Below are positions 53,595-61,722 of a stretch of DNA of 64,000 nt, piece by piece. Position 1 is the stretch's first letter, and every line of letters begins with the position of its first letter. The notes under the pieces are model-generated. The model did not search any database and was not told where the DNA came from. It saw only the letters and a program-made list of their open reading frames with translations. The stretch comes from Fibrobacter sp. UWB13 (GTDB lineage Bacteria; Fibrobacterota; Fibrobacteria; Fibrobacterales; Fibrobacteraceae), in contig NZ_FXAX01000001.1 of assembly GCF_900177805.1 (NCBI RefSeq), positions 1,674,001 to 1,738,000 on the forward strand, given 5' to 3'. Both the position numbers and the translations under genes were made by a program.

Positions 53595-55532
53595 TTAGCG
53601 GACGACTTTTCTGTCGTCTGCGGTCATGTCGATGAATGCCTTGACACTCATCTGGCCCTTGTCGCCGTCCTTACGCTTACGGACAGAAACAAGACCTTCT
53701 GCAGCTTCCTTTTCGCCTACAATGAGGAGGTACGGAACCTTCTGGAGTTCGCACTGGCGGATCTTGTAACCCAACTTTTCGTTGGATTCGTCGATTTCAG
53801 TACGTACGCCGGCAGCCACGAGTTCGTCCTGCACCTTCTTGGCGTAATCCACGAACTTTTCAGAAATCGGGAGCACGCGGGCCTGAACCGGAGCGAGCCA
53901 CAGCGGGAAGTCGCCCATAAATTCTTCGATAAGAATACCGAGGAAGCGTTCGATGGAACCGACGGCTGCACGGTGGAGCATCACCGGAATGTGCTTCTGG
54001 TTGTCCTTGCCGACATATTCAGCACCGAGGCGCTGCGGCAAGTTGAAGTCCACCTGGATGGTACCGCACTGCCAATCACGTCCGAGGCTATCCTTGAGCG
54101 TGAATTCGAGCTTCGGGCCGTAGAAAGCACCTTCGCCCGGGTTCAGCACGTAGTCAAGACCAGCAAGCTTTGTTGCTTCGGCGAGAGCGGCTTCAGCCTT
54201 GTCCCAGATTTCGTCAGAACCCACGCGCTTTGCCGGGCGGGTAGAGAACTTCACCTTCACATCGTCGAATCCGAAGTCGTGGTAGATTTCCTTGACCAAG
54301 TGGCAGAAGTCAGCCACTTCGCTTGCAATCTGGTCTTCGGTGCAGAAAATATGAGCATCGTCCTGCACAAAGCCACGCACACGCATAAGGCCGTGCATCG
54401 TACCGGCAGGTTCGTAACGATGGCACTTACCGAATTCGGCAAGGCGCATCGGAAGGTCACGCCAGCTGCGGAGCTGAGAATTGAAAATCAAAATGTGGCA
54501 CGGGCAGTTCATCGGCTTCACAGCCATTTCGACATCGCCAGCCATCGTCTTGAACATGTTTTCGTTGTACTTGTCAGCGTGTCCGGACTTGAGCCAAAGA
54601 ACCTTGTTCACAATTTCCGGAGTGATCACTTCGAGGTAGCCGCGATGGTCGATCTTGCCACGGATGTAATCCTTGAGGGCGTTCACCATCTTGGTGCCCT
54701 TCGGGTGCCAGAACACCATGCCAGGAGAATGGTCTTCGATGTGGTAGAGGTCCATTTCCTTGCCGATCTTGCGGTGGTCGCGCTTGGCGGCTTCTTCGAG
54801 CAACTTCACGTAAGTTTCGAGACCTTCCTTGTCAGCAAAGCAGGTACCGTAAACACGAGTGAGCTGGTCGCTCTTCTGGTCGCCGTGCCAGTAAGCACCG
54901 GAAATCGAAAGCACCTTGAAAGCCTTAAGCTTGCCCGTAGAAGGCACGTGAGGACCGGCACAGAGGTCTTCCCAGTTCTTGCCCGGTTCGCCCGTTACAT
55001 AAAAACTCAACTTGCCATCCGAACCTTCGCGAGCGAGGGCACGTTCAGCGTTATCGTGCTTGTACTTGTCGCCTTCCGTGCGAGCGAGGCCTTCTTCGGC
55101 GCTAACTTCGCAACGAGTGAACGGACGGTCTTCCTTGATGATTTCCTTCATCCGCTTTTCAATCTTCGGGAAGTCTTCTTCCTTGAGCGGAGTCGGTGTC
55201 ATCAAATCGTAGTAGAAACCCTTGTCGATTGCCGGACCGTAAGCGAGCTTTGTGCCCGGGAACAAGTCGCAGATGGCTTCGGCGAGCACGTGGCTGCAGC
55301 TGTGACGGAGGAGCATCAATGCATCCGGATCGTCGTTGCTCGGGGTGATGATGCGGATGGAACCGCTTTCGGTGAGCGGACGGGTAAGGTCCAAAACCTT
55401 TTCGCCGAGTTTAACGCCAAGAGCCTTGCGTGCGAGGCCTTCAGAAATGCTCTTTGCAATTTCGAGGCCGGTGGTGCCCGATGCTACGGAACGTACGGAG
55501 CCATCGGGGAAGGTAAGTTCGATTTGAGACAT
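53595..55532 (-). CDS. thrS: Threonyl-tRNA synthetase
   Basis: Charges tRNA(Thr). The 645 residues have the TGS domain (IELTFPDGSVRSVASG), the editing domain with HSCSHVLAEAICDLFP (HxxxH) and DKGFYYD, class II motif 1 and 2 (MFKTMAGDVEMAVKPMNCP, AEFGKCHRYEPAG, RGFVQDDAHIF), zinc ligands in PMNCPCH, and motif 3 (HRAAVGSIERFLGILIE). The anticodon-binding domain ends it. Length is standard. The ATG has AAAAAAGG upstream. Monocistronic. No T-box or tRNA-like leader is seen in the 5' region 55533-55621. Confidence 0.97.
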   Translation of the reverse strand: MSQIELTFPDGSVRSVASGTTGLEIAKSISEGLARKALGVKLGEKVLDLTRPLTESGSIRIITPSNDDPDALMLLRHSCSHVLAEAICDLFPGTKLAYGPAIDKGFYYDLMTPTPLKEEDFPKIEKRMKEIIKEDRPFTRCEVSAEEGLARTEGDKYKHDNAERALAREGSDGKLSFYVTGEPGKNWEDLCAGPHVPSTGKLKAFKVLSISGAYWHGDQKSDQLTRVYGTCFADKEGLETYVKLLEEAAKRDHRKIGKEMDLYHIEDHSPGMVFWHPKGTKMVNALKDYIRGKIDHRGYLEVITPEIVNKVLWLKSGHADKYNENMFKTMAGDVEMAVKPMNCPCHILIFNSQLRSWRDLPMRLAEFGKCHRYEPAGTMHGLMRVRGFVQDDAHIFCTEDQIASEVADFCHLVKEIYHDFGFDDVKVKFSTRPAKRVGSDEIWDKAEAALAEATKLAGLDYVLNPGEGAFYGPKLEFTLKDSLGRDWQCGTIQVDFNLPQRLGAEYVGKDNQKHIPVMLHRAAVGSIERFLGILIEEFMGDFPLWLAPVQARVLPISEKFVDYAKKVQDELVAAGVRTEIDESNEKLGYKIRQCELQKVPYLLIVGEKEAAEGLVSVRKRKDGDKGQMSVKAFIDMTADDRKVVR

Positions 55533-55921
55533 AAATAATCCTTTTTTGTGGGCGGTTCTCGCCCGGTTCCCCAGAAATACGACATCTGGCGGTGAGGCGT
55601 AAGATAGAAAAAGACTATAAGTGTGGCTAGTGGTTGGTGATTAGTGGTTAGGAAATGTAATCGGAAATTGACCCGAAAAACGTCATTGCGAGGAATGAAA
55701 TGACGAAGCAATCCATACAAAAAGGGAGGGGAAAGCCTTCCCCTCGCTCGCACTACGTTGCTCGCTACCCCTTCGCCTAGGGGCACCGCCCCCTAAAACC
55801 CCTGAAATTCCAAAAACAAATCACAAATCATCCATAACAAAAAAAATCTTCAAAAACCATTGCGTTCCCGGCCGAAATAACCTATATTACCATTGTAAAA
55901 TCACAAAACAACCGTTGCAAA
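55533..55921. other. Intergenic region between thrS and the type I locus
   Basis: About 390 bases without a gene. It contains a degenerate TAGTGGTTGGTGATTAGTGG tract (55625-55649), the widespread GTCATTGCGAGG...GAAGCAATCC repeat (55681-55716) with GTCATT/AATGAC arms, and GGGGAAAGCCTTCCCC near 55733-55748. Near the first hsdS start, CCATTGTAAAA and CCGTTGCAAAA are repeated. Confidence 0.6.
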
Positions 55922-56518
55922 ATGTTTTTGAAGGACGTTTCGAACATAAGAACAGGGCTGGTTACGGCCCGAAAACAGGCAAAAGGGCCCAAAAACGGCG
56001 ATTTTCGGGAATATCGCCTGCTCAGCCTGCGCTGCATCAAGGAGCCGGGCGTCTTGGACGTGGGCCTTGCCGAACCGTATGCGGCCAACGACGAACTGAA
56101 GCAGGACTTTTTGACCCGGCAGGACGATATCCTGGTTCGCCTTAGCGCCCCATACACAGCCGCTTTGGTCAATGACGAATCCGCCGGCTATGTGGTACCC
56201 TCCCATTTTGCGATTATCCGCGTCGACAAATCGAAGGTGGATCCCGCCTATGTGTTGTGGCTTTTGCGCCAGCAATCCACTTTGAAGCAAATCTACCAGA
56301 ATGTAAGCGGAACCATCGCGTTCGGCACAATCAATTCTAGTTTCTTCAACGATTTGAAAATCGACATCATCCCGCTCGAAAAGCAGCGGTTGATCGGTGC
56401 AGTCCTGAAGCTTTCGGAAAGGGAACAAGCCCTGCTTTCGGAACTTGCGAAGGCGAAAGCGGAACTGAACATGGCAATCATGGCCAATGCGTACAAAAGT
56501 TTAAGTAAAGGAAAATAG
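55922..56518 (+). CDS. hsdS: Half-length type I restriction specificity subunit (single target-recognition domain)
   Basis: A 198-residue protein matching one half of HsdS: a target-recognition domain (VSNIRTGLVTARKQ, SLRCIKEPG, DILVRLSAPYTAALV, SGTIAFGTINSSFFNDLKI) and one long C-terminal helix (RLIGAVLKLSEREQALLSEL). A full HsdS has two such halves, as at 60457. It may pair with a partner half or with itself to give another specificity, or be a remnant that still works by dimerisation. The ATG has no strong ribosome-binding site; the stop lies two bases from the hsdM start. First gene of the type I operon. Confidence 0.85.
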   Translation: MFLKDVSNIRTGLVTARKQAKGPKNGDFREYRLLSLRCIKEPGVLDVGLAEPYAANDELKQDFLTRQDDILVRLSAPYTAALVNDESAGYVVPSHFAIIRVDKSKVDPAYVLWLLRQQSTLKQIYQNVSGTIAFGTINSSFFNDLKIDIIPLEKQRLIGAVLKLSEREQALLSELAKAKAELNMAIMANAYKSLSKGK

Positions 56519-56520
56519 CA

Positions 56521-58071
56521 ATGACGACAAAGCAAAACATCGAAAAAGTCCTCTGGAACGCATGCGACAGTTTCCGCGGTAAAATCGACAGTTCCCGCTA
56601 CAAGGACTACATCCTGTCCATGCTCTTCGTGAAATACCTGAGCGACGTCTATAAGGAAACCCGCGAAAAATACGAGAAGCAGTACAAGGGCGACAAACAA
56701 CGCGTAGAACGAGCCATGAGCCGCGAGCGTTTTGTGATGGATGAATCCTCCACGTTCGATTACCTCTACGAAAAGAGGAACGACAACCAGATTGGTCAAA
56801 AAATCAACGTGGCGTTGGCGGCAATCGAAAACAACAACAGCGCCAAGCTGCACGACGTTTTCCGCGCCATCGACTTCAACTCCACGGTTGACTTTGGTGA
56901 GCCCAAGGAAAAGAACGCGACCCTCAAGAACCTGCTGGAAGATTTCAAGGATCTTGACTTGCGTCCGTCGCAGTTGGACAACGCCGATATTATCGGTGAT
57001 GCCTACGAATACATGATTGCAAACTTTGCATCGGATGCGGGCAAGAAGGGCGGCGAATTTTACACCCCGAACAAGGTGTCAGAACTTGTCGCGCGCTTGG
57101 TGAAGCCCAAGGAAAACGACCGCATTTACGACGGCACCTGCGGAAGCGGAGGCTTGCTGCTCAAGGCATTTGCGCAAATCAAGAACCGCAAGGCTCGTAT
57201 TTACGGCCAGGAACAGAACATGCAGACTTGGGCTCTCTGCCGCATGAACATGTTCTTGCACGGAGTTGACGATGCCGTGATTTGGCAGGGTGACACGCTC
57301 TCAAACCCGGGCAACATCGAAAACGACCAGCTGATGAAATTCCAATGCATCGTGGCCAATCCGCCCTTCTCCTTGGACAAATGGGACAGCGGCTTCTTGG
57401 GCGATGCATCTGAGAACGACAAAAAGGCGAAAATGTCCGCCGATCTCGATCCGTATAAGCGTTTTGACTGGGGTGTTCCGCCGACGTCCAAGGGTGATTA
57501 CGCCTTCGTGATGCATTTCCTCCATAGCCTCGACGACGCAACGGGCCGCATGGGCATCGTGCTTCCGCATGGCGTGCTATTCCGTGGAGCAAGCGAAGGC
57601 AAGATTCGCCAGACAATCATCGAAAAATTCAACTTCCTGGATGCGGTCATTGGCCTCCCGGCGAACCTGTTCTATGGCGCCGGCATTCCCGCCTGCATTC
57701 TCATTTTCCGCAAGAACCGCGGAGCCAACGAACACGTTCTCTTTGTGGACGCGAGTGGCGACGAACACTATGAGAAGGGCAAGAACCAGAACATTTTGCG
57801 CGAACAGGACGTGGCGAAGATTGTCGATACGTACAAGACTTATCTTGCCGACCCTAGTTACGGCGGCGAAGAAAAGTACAGTTACGTGGCGACGCTCGAC
57901 GAAATCAAGAAAAACGACTACAACCTGAATATTCCGCGCTATGTTGATACCTTCGAAGAAGAAGCGTTGGTGGATATTGACGATGTCAAGACGAATATCA
58001 AGAACATCGAAGAAGAACTCTCGAAGGTCCAGAAGCAGATGGCTAAATACATGAAGGAGCTTGGGCTGTAA
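56521..58071 (+). CDS. hsdM: Type I restriction enzyme, HsdM (N6-adenine methyltransferase) subunit
   Basis: Methylates adenine in the site recognised by HsdS and is required for restriction. The 516 residues have the HsdM N-terminal helical domain, the SAM motif YDGTCGSGGLLL (DxxCGSG), the catalytic NPPF in VANPPFSLDKW, and a C-terminal coiled region. Ribosome-binding sequence AAAGGAA precedes the ATG. It is followed by a 78-base gap with a 13-bp hairpin (58083-58110), then the KilA-N gene. The length is normal and no repeats or frameshifts are seen. Confidence 0.96.
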   Translation: MTTKQNIEKVLWNACDSFRGKIDSSRYKDYILSMLFVKYLSDVYKETREKYEKQYKGDKQRVERAMSRERFVMDESSTFDYLYEKRNDNQIGQKINVALAAIENNNSAKLHDVFRAIDFNSTVDFGEPKEKNATLKNLLEDFKDLDLRPSQLDNADIIGDAYEYMIANFASDAGKKGGEFYTPNKVSELVARLVKPKENDRIYDGTCGSGGLLLKAFAQIKNRKARIYGQEQNMQTWALCRMNMFLHGVDDAVIWQGDTLSNPGNIENDQLMKFQCIVANPPFSLDKWDSGFLGDASENDKKAKMSADLDPYKRFDWGVPPTSKGDYAFVMHFLHSLDDATGRMGIVLPHGVLFRGASEGKIRQTIIEKFNFLDAVIGLPANLFYGAGIPACILIFRKNRGANEHVLFVDASGDEHYEKGKNQNILREQDVAKIVDTYKTYLADPSYGGEEKYSYVATLDEIKKNDYNLNIPRYVDTFEEEALVDIDDVKTNIKNIEEELSKVQKQMAKYMKELGL

Positions 58072-58082
58072 ATTCATCAATT

Positions 58083-58110
58083 ATCATTTTCGTGAAGTCA
58101 CGAAAATGAT
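58083..58110. repeat. Perfect hairpin between hsdM and the KilA-N gene
   Basis: ATCATTTTCGTGA / TCACGAAAATGAT (58083-58095, 58098-58110) with a two-base loop. No T run follows, so it is not a typical terminator; it may protect or cut the mRNA between the two parts. Confidence 0.6.
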
Positions 58111-58149
58111 GATGAGATATTTGTAATAAGGCAGAAATAGGAGCATGGT

Positions 58150-59025
58150 ATGGTAAAAAAGATGATTCAAGCGAAAAAAGAGACGATTCATGCCTTAGGG
58201 ATTGATATTGGTATCTATACCGCAGATTTCGAAAATGAGTATATCTCCCTGACGGATATTGCTCGTTTTAGAAGTTCTGACCCAAGAATTACGATTCATA
58301 GTTGGCTTAGAAATAGGGATGTGGTGGATTTTTTGGGGTTGTGGGAAGCCCTTCATAACACGGATTTTAAACGTAGCGAATTCGATACGTTTAAAAAAGA
58401 TGCCGGTAGTAACGCTTTTACGTTCTCTATAAAGAAGTGGACCGATGAGATGGGAGCGGTGGGCATTGTCTCGAAGTCTGGCAGATACGGTGGCGGTATT
58501 TTTGCGCATAGCGATATTGCCATGGAATTTGCTTCGTGGATATCTCCTGAATTCAAACTGTATATTGTCAAGGATTATCGGCGCCTAAAATCGGACGAAA
58601 ACAGCCGCCTGTCCCTAAATTGGAACCTGAATAGGGAAATTTCCAAGCTGAATTACAGGATTCATACTGATGCGATTAAGGGAAAACTCATTTTGCCGCA
58701 GTTGACCTCGATGCAGAAGAGTTTTGTTTATGCCGATGAAGCTGATTTGTTGAACGTGGCTCTTTTTGGAGAAACCGCCAAGGAATGGCGGGATGAAAAT
58801 CCGGATAAAAAAGGGAATATTAGGGACTATGCCGATATCCCGCATCTTTTGGTCTTGGCGAACCTTGAAAGTTACAATGCCATTTTGATAAAGGAAGGGG
58901 TGCCGCAATCAGAACGACTTGTAAAATTACGTGAAACAGCAGAAAGTCAACTAGGAACTATTCTATCACTTGATTTACAAAAGCCGATTTTGATTGAAAA
59001 TGGAACAAAGAGGATAGGGAAGTAA
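58150..59025 (+). CDS. KilA-N domain protein of the restriction-associated type
   Basis: A 291-residue protein. The N-terminal KilA-N domain (about residues 30-150) reads YISLTDIARFRSSDPR, HSWLRNRD, FTFSIKKWTDE and GGIFAHSDIAMEFASWISPEF, a DNA-binding module from phage and mobile elements. The C-terminal half is a helical domain found alongside restriction systems (SFVYADEADLLNVALFGETA, GNIRDYA, LLVLANLESYNA). Such proteins often lie in type I loci and may guard the host or sense phage; the exact role is unknown. AT-richer than hsdM, so probably acquired separately. It is 78 bases after hsdM. Confidence 0.85.
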   Translation: MVKKMIQAKKETIHALGIDIGIYTADFENEYISLTDIARFRSSDPRITIHSWLRNRDVVDFLGLWEALHNTDFKRSEFDTFKKDAGSNAFTFSIKKWTDEMGAVGIVSKSGRYGGGIFAHSDIAMEFASWISPEFKLYIVKDYRRLKSDENSRLSLNWNLNREISKLNYRIHTDAIKGKLILPQLTSMQKSFVYADEADLLNVALFGETAKEWRDENPDKKGNIRDYADIPHLLVLANLESYNAILIKEGVPQSERLVKLRETAESQLGTILSLDLQKPILIENGTKRIGK

Positions 59026-59027
59026 GT

Positions 59028-59957
59028 ATGAGTATCATCAAGTCGTTTTCTGTTGGCGAAGGTGACATGTTTTACATAAAACATGGTAGCAGTAATTTTA
59101 CCATTATAGATTGCTGCATGGATGATGATAATGCAGATTCTATTATTGGTGAGATCGTCCTGGAGAAAAAAGGAAAAGATATAACAAGATTTATATCAAC
59201 ACATCCTGATGAAGATCATATTCAAGGCTTAAAAAGGCTGGACGGTGCAATTGACATACGTAATTTTTACTGTGTAGAAAATAAGGCCACAAAAGATGAG
59301 CCTACGGAAGACTTTAAGTATTATTGCGCTCTTCGGGACAATAATAAAATCAGTTTTTATGTCTATAAGGGTTGTTCTCGTAAATGGATGAATGATTGCG
59401 ATAGCAGTAATCCGAATGATTATGGTTCTTCGGGAATTAATTTCTTATGGCCAGATACAAATAACGCTGATTACAAAGATGCGTTAAAACAGGCTGCGGA
59501 AGGAACGGCGTTCAACAACATTTCTCCTATTTTTACTTATGAAGTTACTAATGGCGTTAAAGTGATATGGATGGGAGATATGGAGAAAGATTTCCAAGAA
59601 AAAATAAAGGATTGTGTAACTTGGCCTCAGGTTGACATACTCTTCGCACCGCATCATGGAAGGGACTCAGGCAAAGTTCCCGAAGAAATTTTAAAGAAAC
59701 TAAATCCTCAAATTATTGTAATAGGAGAGGCTCCATCGGAACATCTTAACTATTATAGGGGATACAATACTATTACACAAAATACGGCAAAAGACATAAT
59801 TTTTGATAATGACGGCGTTTGGACGCATGTGTATTTTGCCGAGCGGAATTATCCGTATGATTTATCATTTTTGACAAACCGAAACGCATTTAACAGAAAA
59901 TTAGGTTTCTATGCAGGTTCATTTTTACCATATAACGCAATGAGGACAATGCGATGA
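59028..59957 (+). CDS. Metallo-beta-lactamase-fold hydrolase (ComEC-like type)
   Basis: A 309-residue soluble MBL-fold protein. The metal-binding motif is STHPDEDHIQGL (HxDxDH), then WMGDME (Asp ligand) and APHHGRDS (His), with a final variable domain. This resembles the cytoplasmic nuclease-like MBL domain of ComEC/Rec2. It could cut nucleic acid, a nucleotide or a lipid phosphate. It has no signal peptide. The start is two bases from the KilA-N stop, and its own stop overlaps the next start (ATGA), so it is coupled to the membrane gene. Strongly AT-rich codon use unlike hsdM. Confidence 0.85.
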   Translation: MSIIKSFSVGEGDMFYIKHGSSNFTIIDCCMDDDNADSIIGEIVLEKKGKDITRFISTHPDEDHIQGLKRLDGAIDIRNFYCVENKATKDEPTEDFKYYCALRDNNKISFYVYKGCSRKWMNDCDSSNPNDYGSSGINFLWPDTNNADYKDALKQAAEGTAFNNISPIFTYEVTNGVKVIWMGDMEKDFQEKIKDCVTWPQVDILFAPHHGRDSGKVPEEILKKLNPQIIVIGEAPSEHLNYYRGYNTITQNTAKDIIFDNDGVWTHVYFAERNYPYDLSFLTNRNAFNRKLGFYAGSFLPYNAMRTMR

Positions 59958-60451
59958 AAGAAAAAATACCTTTCTACAACATAGTGAATATGTTCTTCGT
60001 TGGATGTGTGTTCGTTATATTTACGATCCCGTTCTTTATTGGCGCTATTGATTTAGATGCAACAAAAAAATACAGTGAAATAATGTCGAATTGGACCGGA
60101 ATTATTTCGGTAGCTGCAATTGCAGCAATGTTTGAAATAGGTTTTATTATAAATAGGCTTGGCTCAATAATCATTGAACCTCTATATGTCATTCTAAAAA
60201 TCTGGCCACGTGAAAAATACGATGCAAAGATTTCTGAAATAAGTCAGAGCAATGCCAAGTTTCAGTCGATGATAACAGAAATCAATCTTATGCGTAGTCA
60301 TATTATGATTTGCTTGATAATCTTGATTGCAGCGTTGTTTTTAGGGAAATTTCTTTATGCATTGAGCATGTTTGCCTTGATATGTATTTTTTCTCTTGGC
60401 GGAAGAAAACATAATACAAAAATCAATATTATTAGAAAACAGAATGGGTAG
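59954..60451 (+). CDS. Small four-helix membrane protein, partner of the MBL protein
   Basis: A 165-residue protein with about four transmembrane helices: residues 11-31 (NMFFVGCVFVIFTIPFFIG), 50-68 (GIISVAAIAAMFEIGFII), and a pair at 117-150 (IMICLIILIAALFLGKFL, then ALSMFALICIFSLG). A charged stretch (WPREKYDAKISEISQSNAKF) separates the halves. I do not recognise the family. It overlaps the MBL gene by four bases and is five bases before hsdS. Pairing with an enzymatic partner in a defence locus suggests a membrane effector or anchor, but this is inference. Confidence 0.75.
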   Translation: MKEKIPFYNIVNMFFVGCVFVIFTIPFFIGAIDLDATKKYSEIMSNWTGIISVAAIAAMFEIGFIINRLGSIIIEPLYVILKIWPREKYDAKISEISQSNAKFQSMITEINLMRSHIMICLIILIAALFLGKFLYALSMFALICIFSLGGRKHNTKINIIRKQNG

Positions 60452-60456
60452 AGTGT

Positions 60457-61722
60457 ATGACTCCAGAGATTGAAAAAAGAATTAAGGCTGTGCAGGCGGG
60501 GCGTGTTCCGGCTGGGTATAAAAGGACTAAAGTTGGGATTGTTCCGAAGGAATGGGGCGAGGTTCGCTTCCATGATATGTTTTCTCGTGTTGTGCGGAAA
60601 AATAAAGAAGGCAATACAAATGTATTGACTATTTCGGCTCAATATGGTTTGATTAATCAAAACGAATTTTTCAATAAGACTGTGGCGAGCGATGATAAGT
60701 CGAATTATTATTTGATGGAAAAAGGCGAATTTGCCTATAATAAAAGTTATTCAAATGGTTACCCATTTGGAGCTCTAAAACGACTAGACTTTTACGACAA
60801 GGGTATCGTTTCTCCTTTGTACATTTGCTTTGCCGCAAGTGAGAATAACAAATGTCCTGATTTTTATGTTCACTATTTTGAAGCAGGTCTGATGAATGGC
60901 GAAATTCAGGCGTTTGCTCAAGAAGGCGCTAGAAATCATGGGTTGTTAAATATTTCAGTAGATGATTTCTTTAATTCAAATTTGTTGAACCCGCCTCTTT
61001 CGGAGCAGAAGAAGATTGCGGAGATTTTGGCGACGCAGGATAGGGTGATTGAGCTGAAGGAAAAGCTGATTGCCGAAAAGCAGTGTCAAAAGAAATATTT
61101 GATGAGCACTTTATTAGATAAAAGACAAGAGGCGAAAGACGAAAGAGGAACAAGCTCATCTAATAAATTTAAAATCAATGGAATTGAGATAGACAAAAGC
61201 AAATGGGAAAGGAAGCGAATAAATGAATTCTGTTCATTAAAAAGCGGCAATACCATTACTGCATCAAAATTTCACGAAAACGGGAAGTGTCCTGTATATG
61301 GCGGTAATGGATTAAGAGGTTATACAGATACATACACCCATGAAGGGCAATATACTTTAATTGGACGTCAAGGTGCCTTGTGTGGAAACGTGAAATTCGT
61401 TGAAGGAAAATTTTTTGCGTCTGAACATGCAATTGTTGTTTCCCCTTATCAAAGTTCTAGTATTTTCTTGTATTATTTCTTTGATTTCTTGAATTTAAAC
61501 AAGAAATCAGAATCTACGGCGCAACCAGGCTTATCCGTAGATAAGATTTCAAAAATTTATTGCCACCTCCCCTCTCTCCCCGAACAAAAGGCGATTGCCG
61601 ATGTTCTTTCTGCAGCAGATGAAGAAATTTCCCTTTTGCAAAAAGACTTGGAACAAGAAAAACTCAAGAAAAAGTCCCTGATGCAGTTATTGCTTACCGG
61701 TCTTGTGAGGGTAAAAGTATGA
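60457..61722 (+). CDS. hsdS: Type I restriction specificity subunit HsdS
   Basis: A 421-residue specificity subunit with two target-recognition domains. The first is at residues 30-180 (VGIVPKEWGEVRF, VLTISAQYGLINQNEF, NPPLSEQKKIAEIL), with the conserved helix LATQDRVIELKEKLI. The second is at about 250-380 (WERKRINEFCSLKSGNTI, LIGRQGALCGNVKF), ending PSLPEQKAIADVLSAADEEI and a second long helix. It decides which sequence HsdM and HsdR act on. Its stop overlaps the hsdR start as ATGA. The locus also holds an extra half subunit. Confidence 0.94.
   Translation: MTPEIEKRIKAVQAGRVPAGYKRTKVGIVPKEWGEVRFHDMFSRVVRKNKEGNTNVLTISAQYGLINQNEFFNKTVASDDKSNYYLMEKGEFAYNKSYSNGYPFGALKRLDFYDKGIVSPLYICFAASENNKCPDFYVHYFEAGLMNGEIQAFAQEGARNHGLLNISVDDFFNSNLLNPPLSEQKKIAEILATQDRVIELKEKLIAEKQCQKKYLMSTLLDKRQEAKDERGTSSSNKFKINGIEIDKSKWERKRINEFCSLKSGNTITASKFHENGKCPVYGGNGLRGYTDTYTHEGQYTLIGRQGALCGNVKFVEGKFFASEHAIVVSPYQSSSIFLYYFFDFLNLNKKSESTAQPGLSVDKISKIYCHLPSLPEQKAIADVLSAADEEISLLQKDLEQEKLKKKSLMQLLLTGLVRVKV

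Noticed and set aside
53973-55538. Plus-strand ORF of 521 codons opposite thrS
   Set aside because: Antisense mirror of a highly biased gene; no motif or ribosome-binding site.
55484-55786. Minus-strand 100-codon ORF beyond thrS
   Set aside because: It covers the thrS start and a dispersed repeat, with no ribosome-binding site or motif.
58083-58110. Terminator after hsdM
   Set aside because: There is no T run, and the KilA-N gene seems to belong to the same unit.
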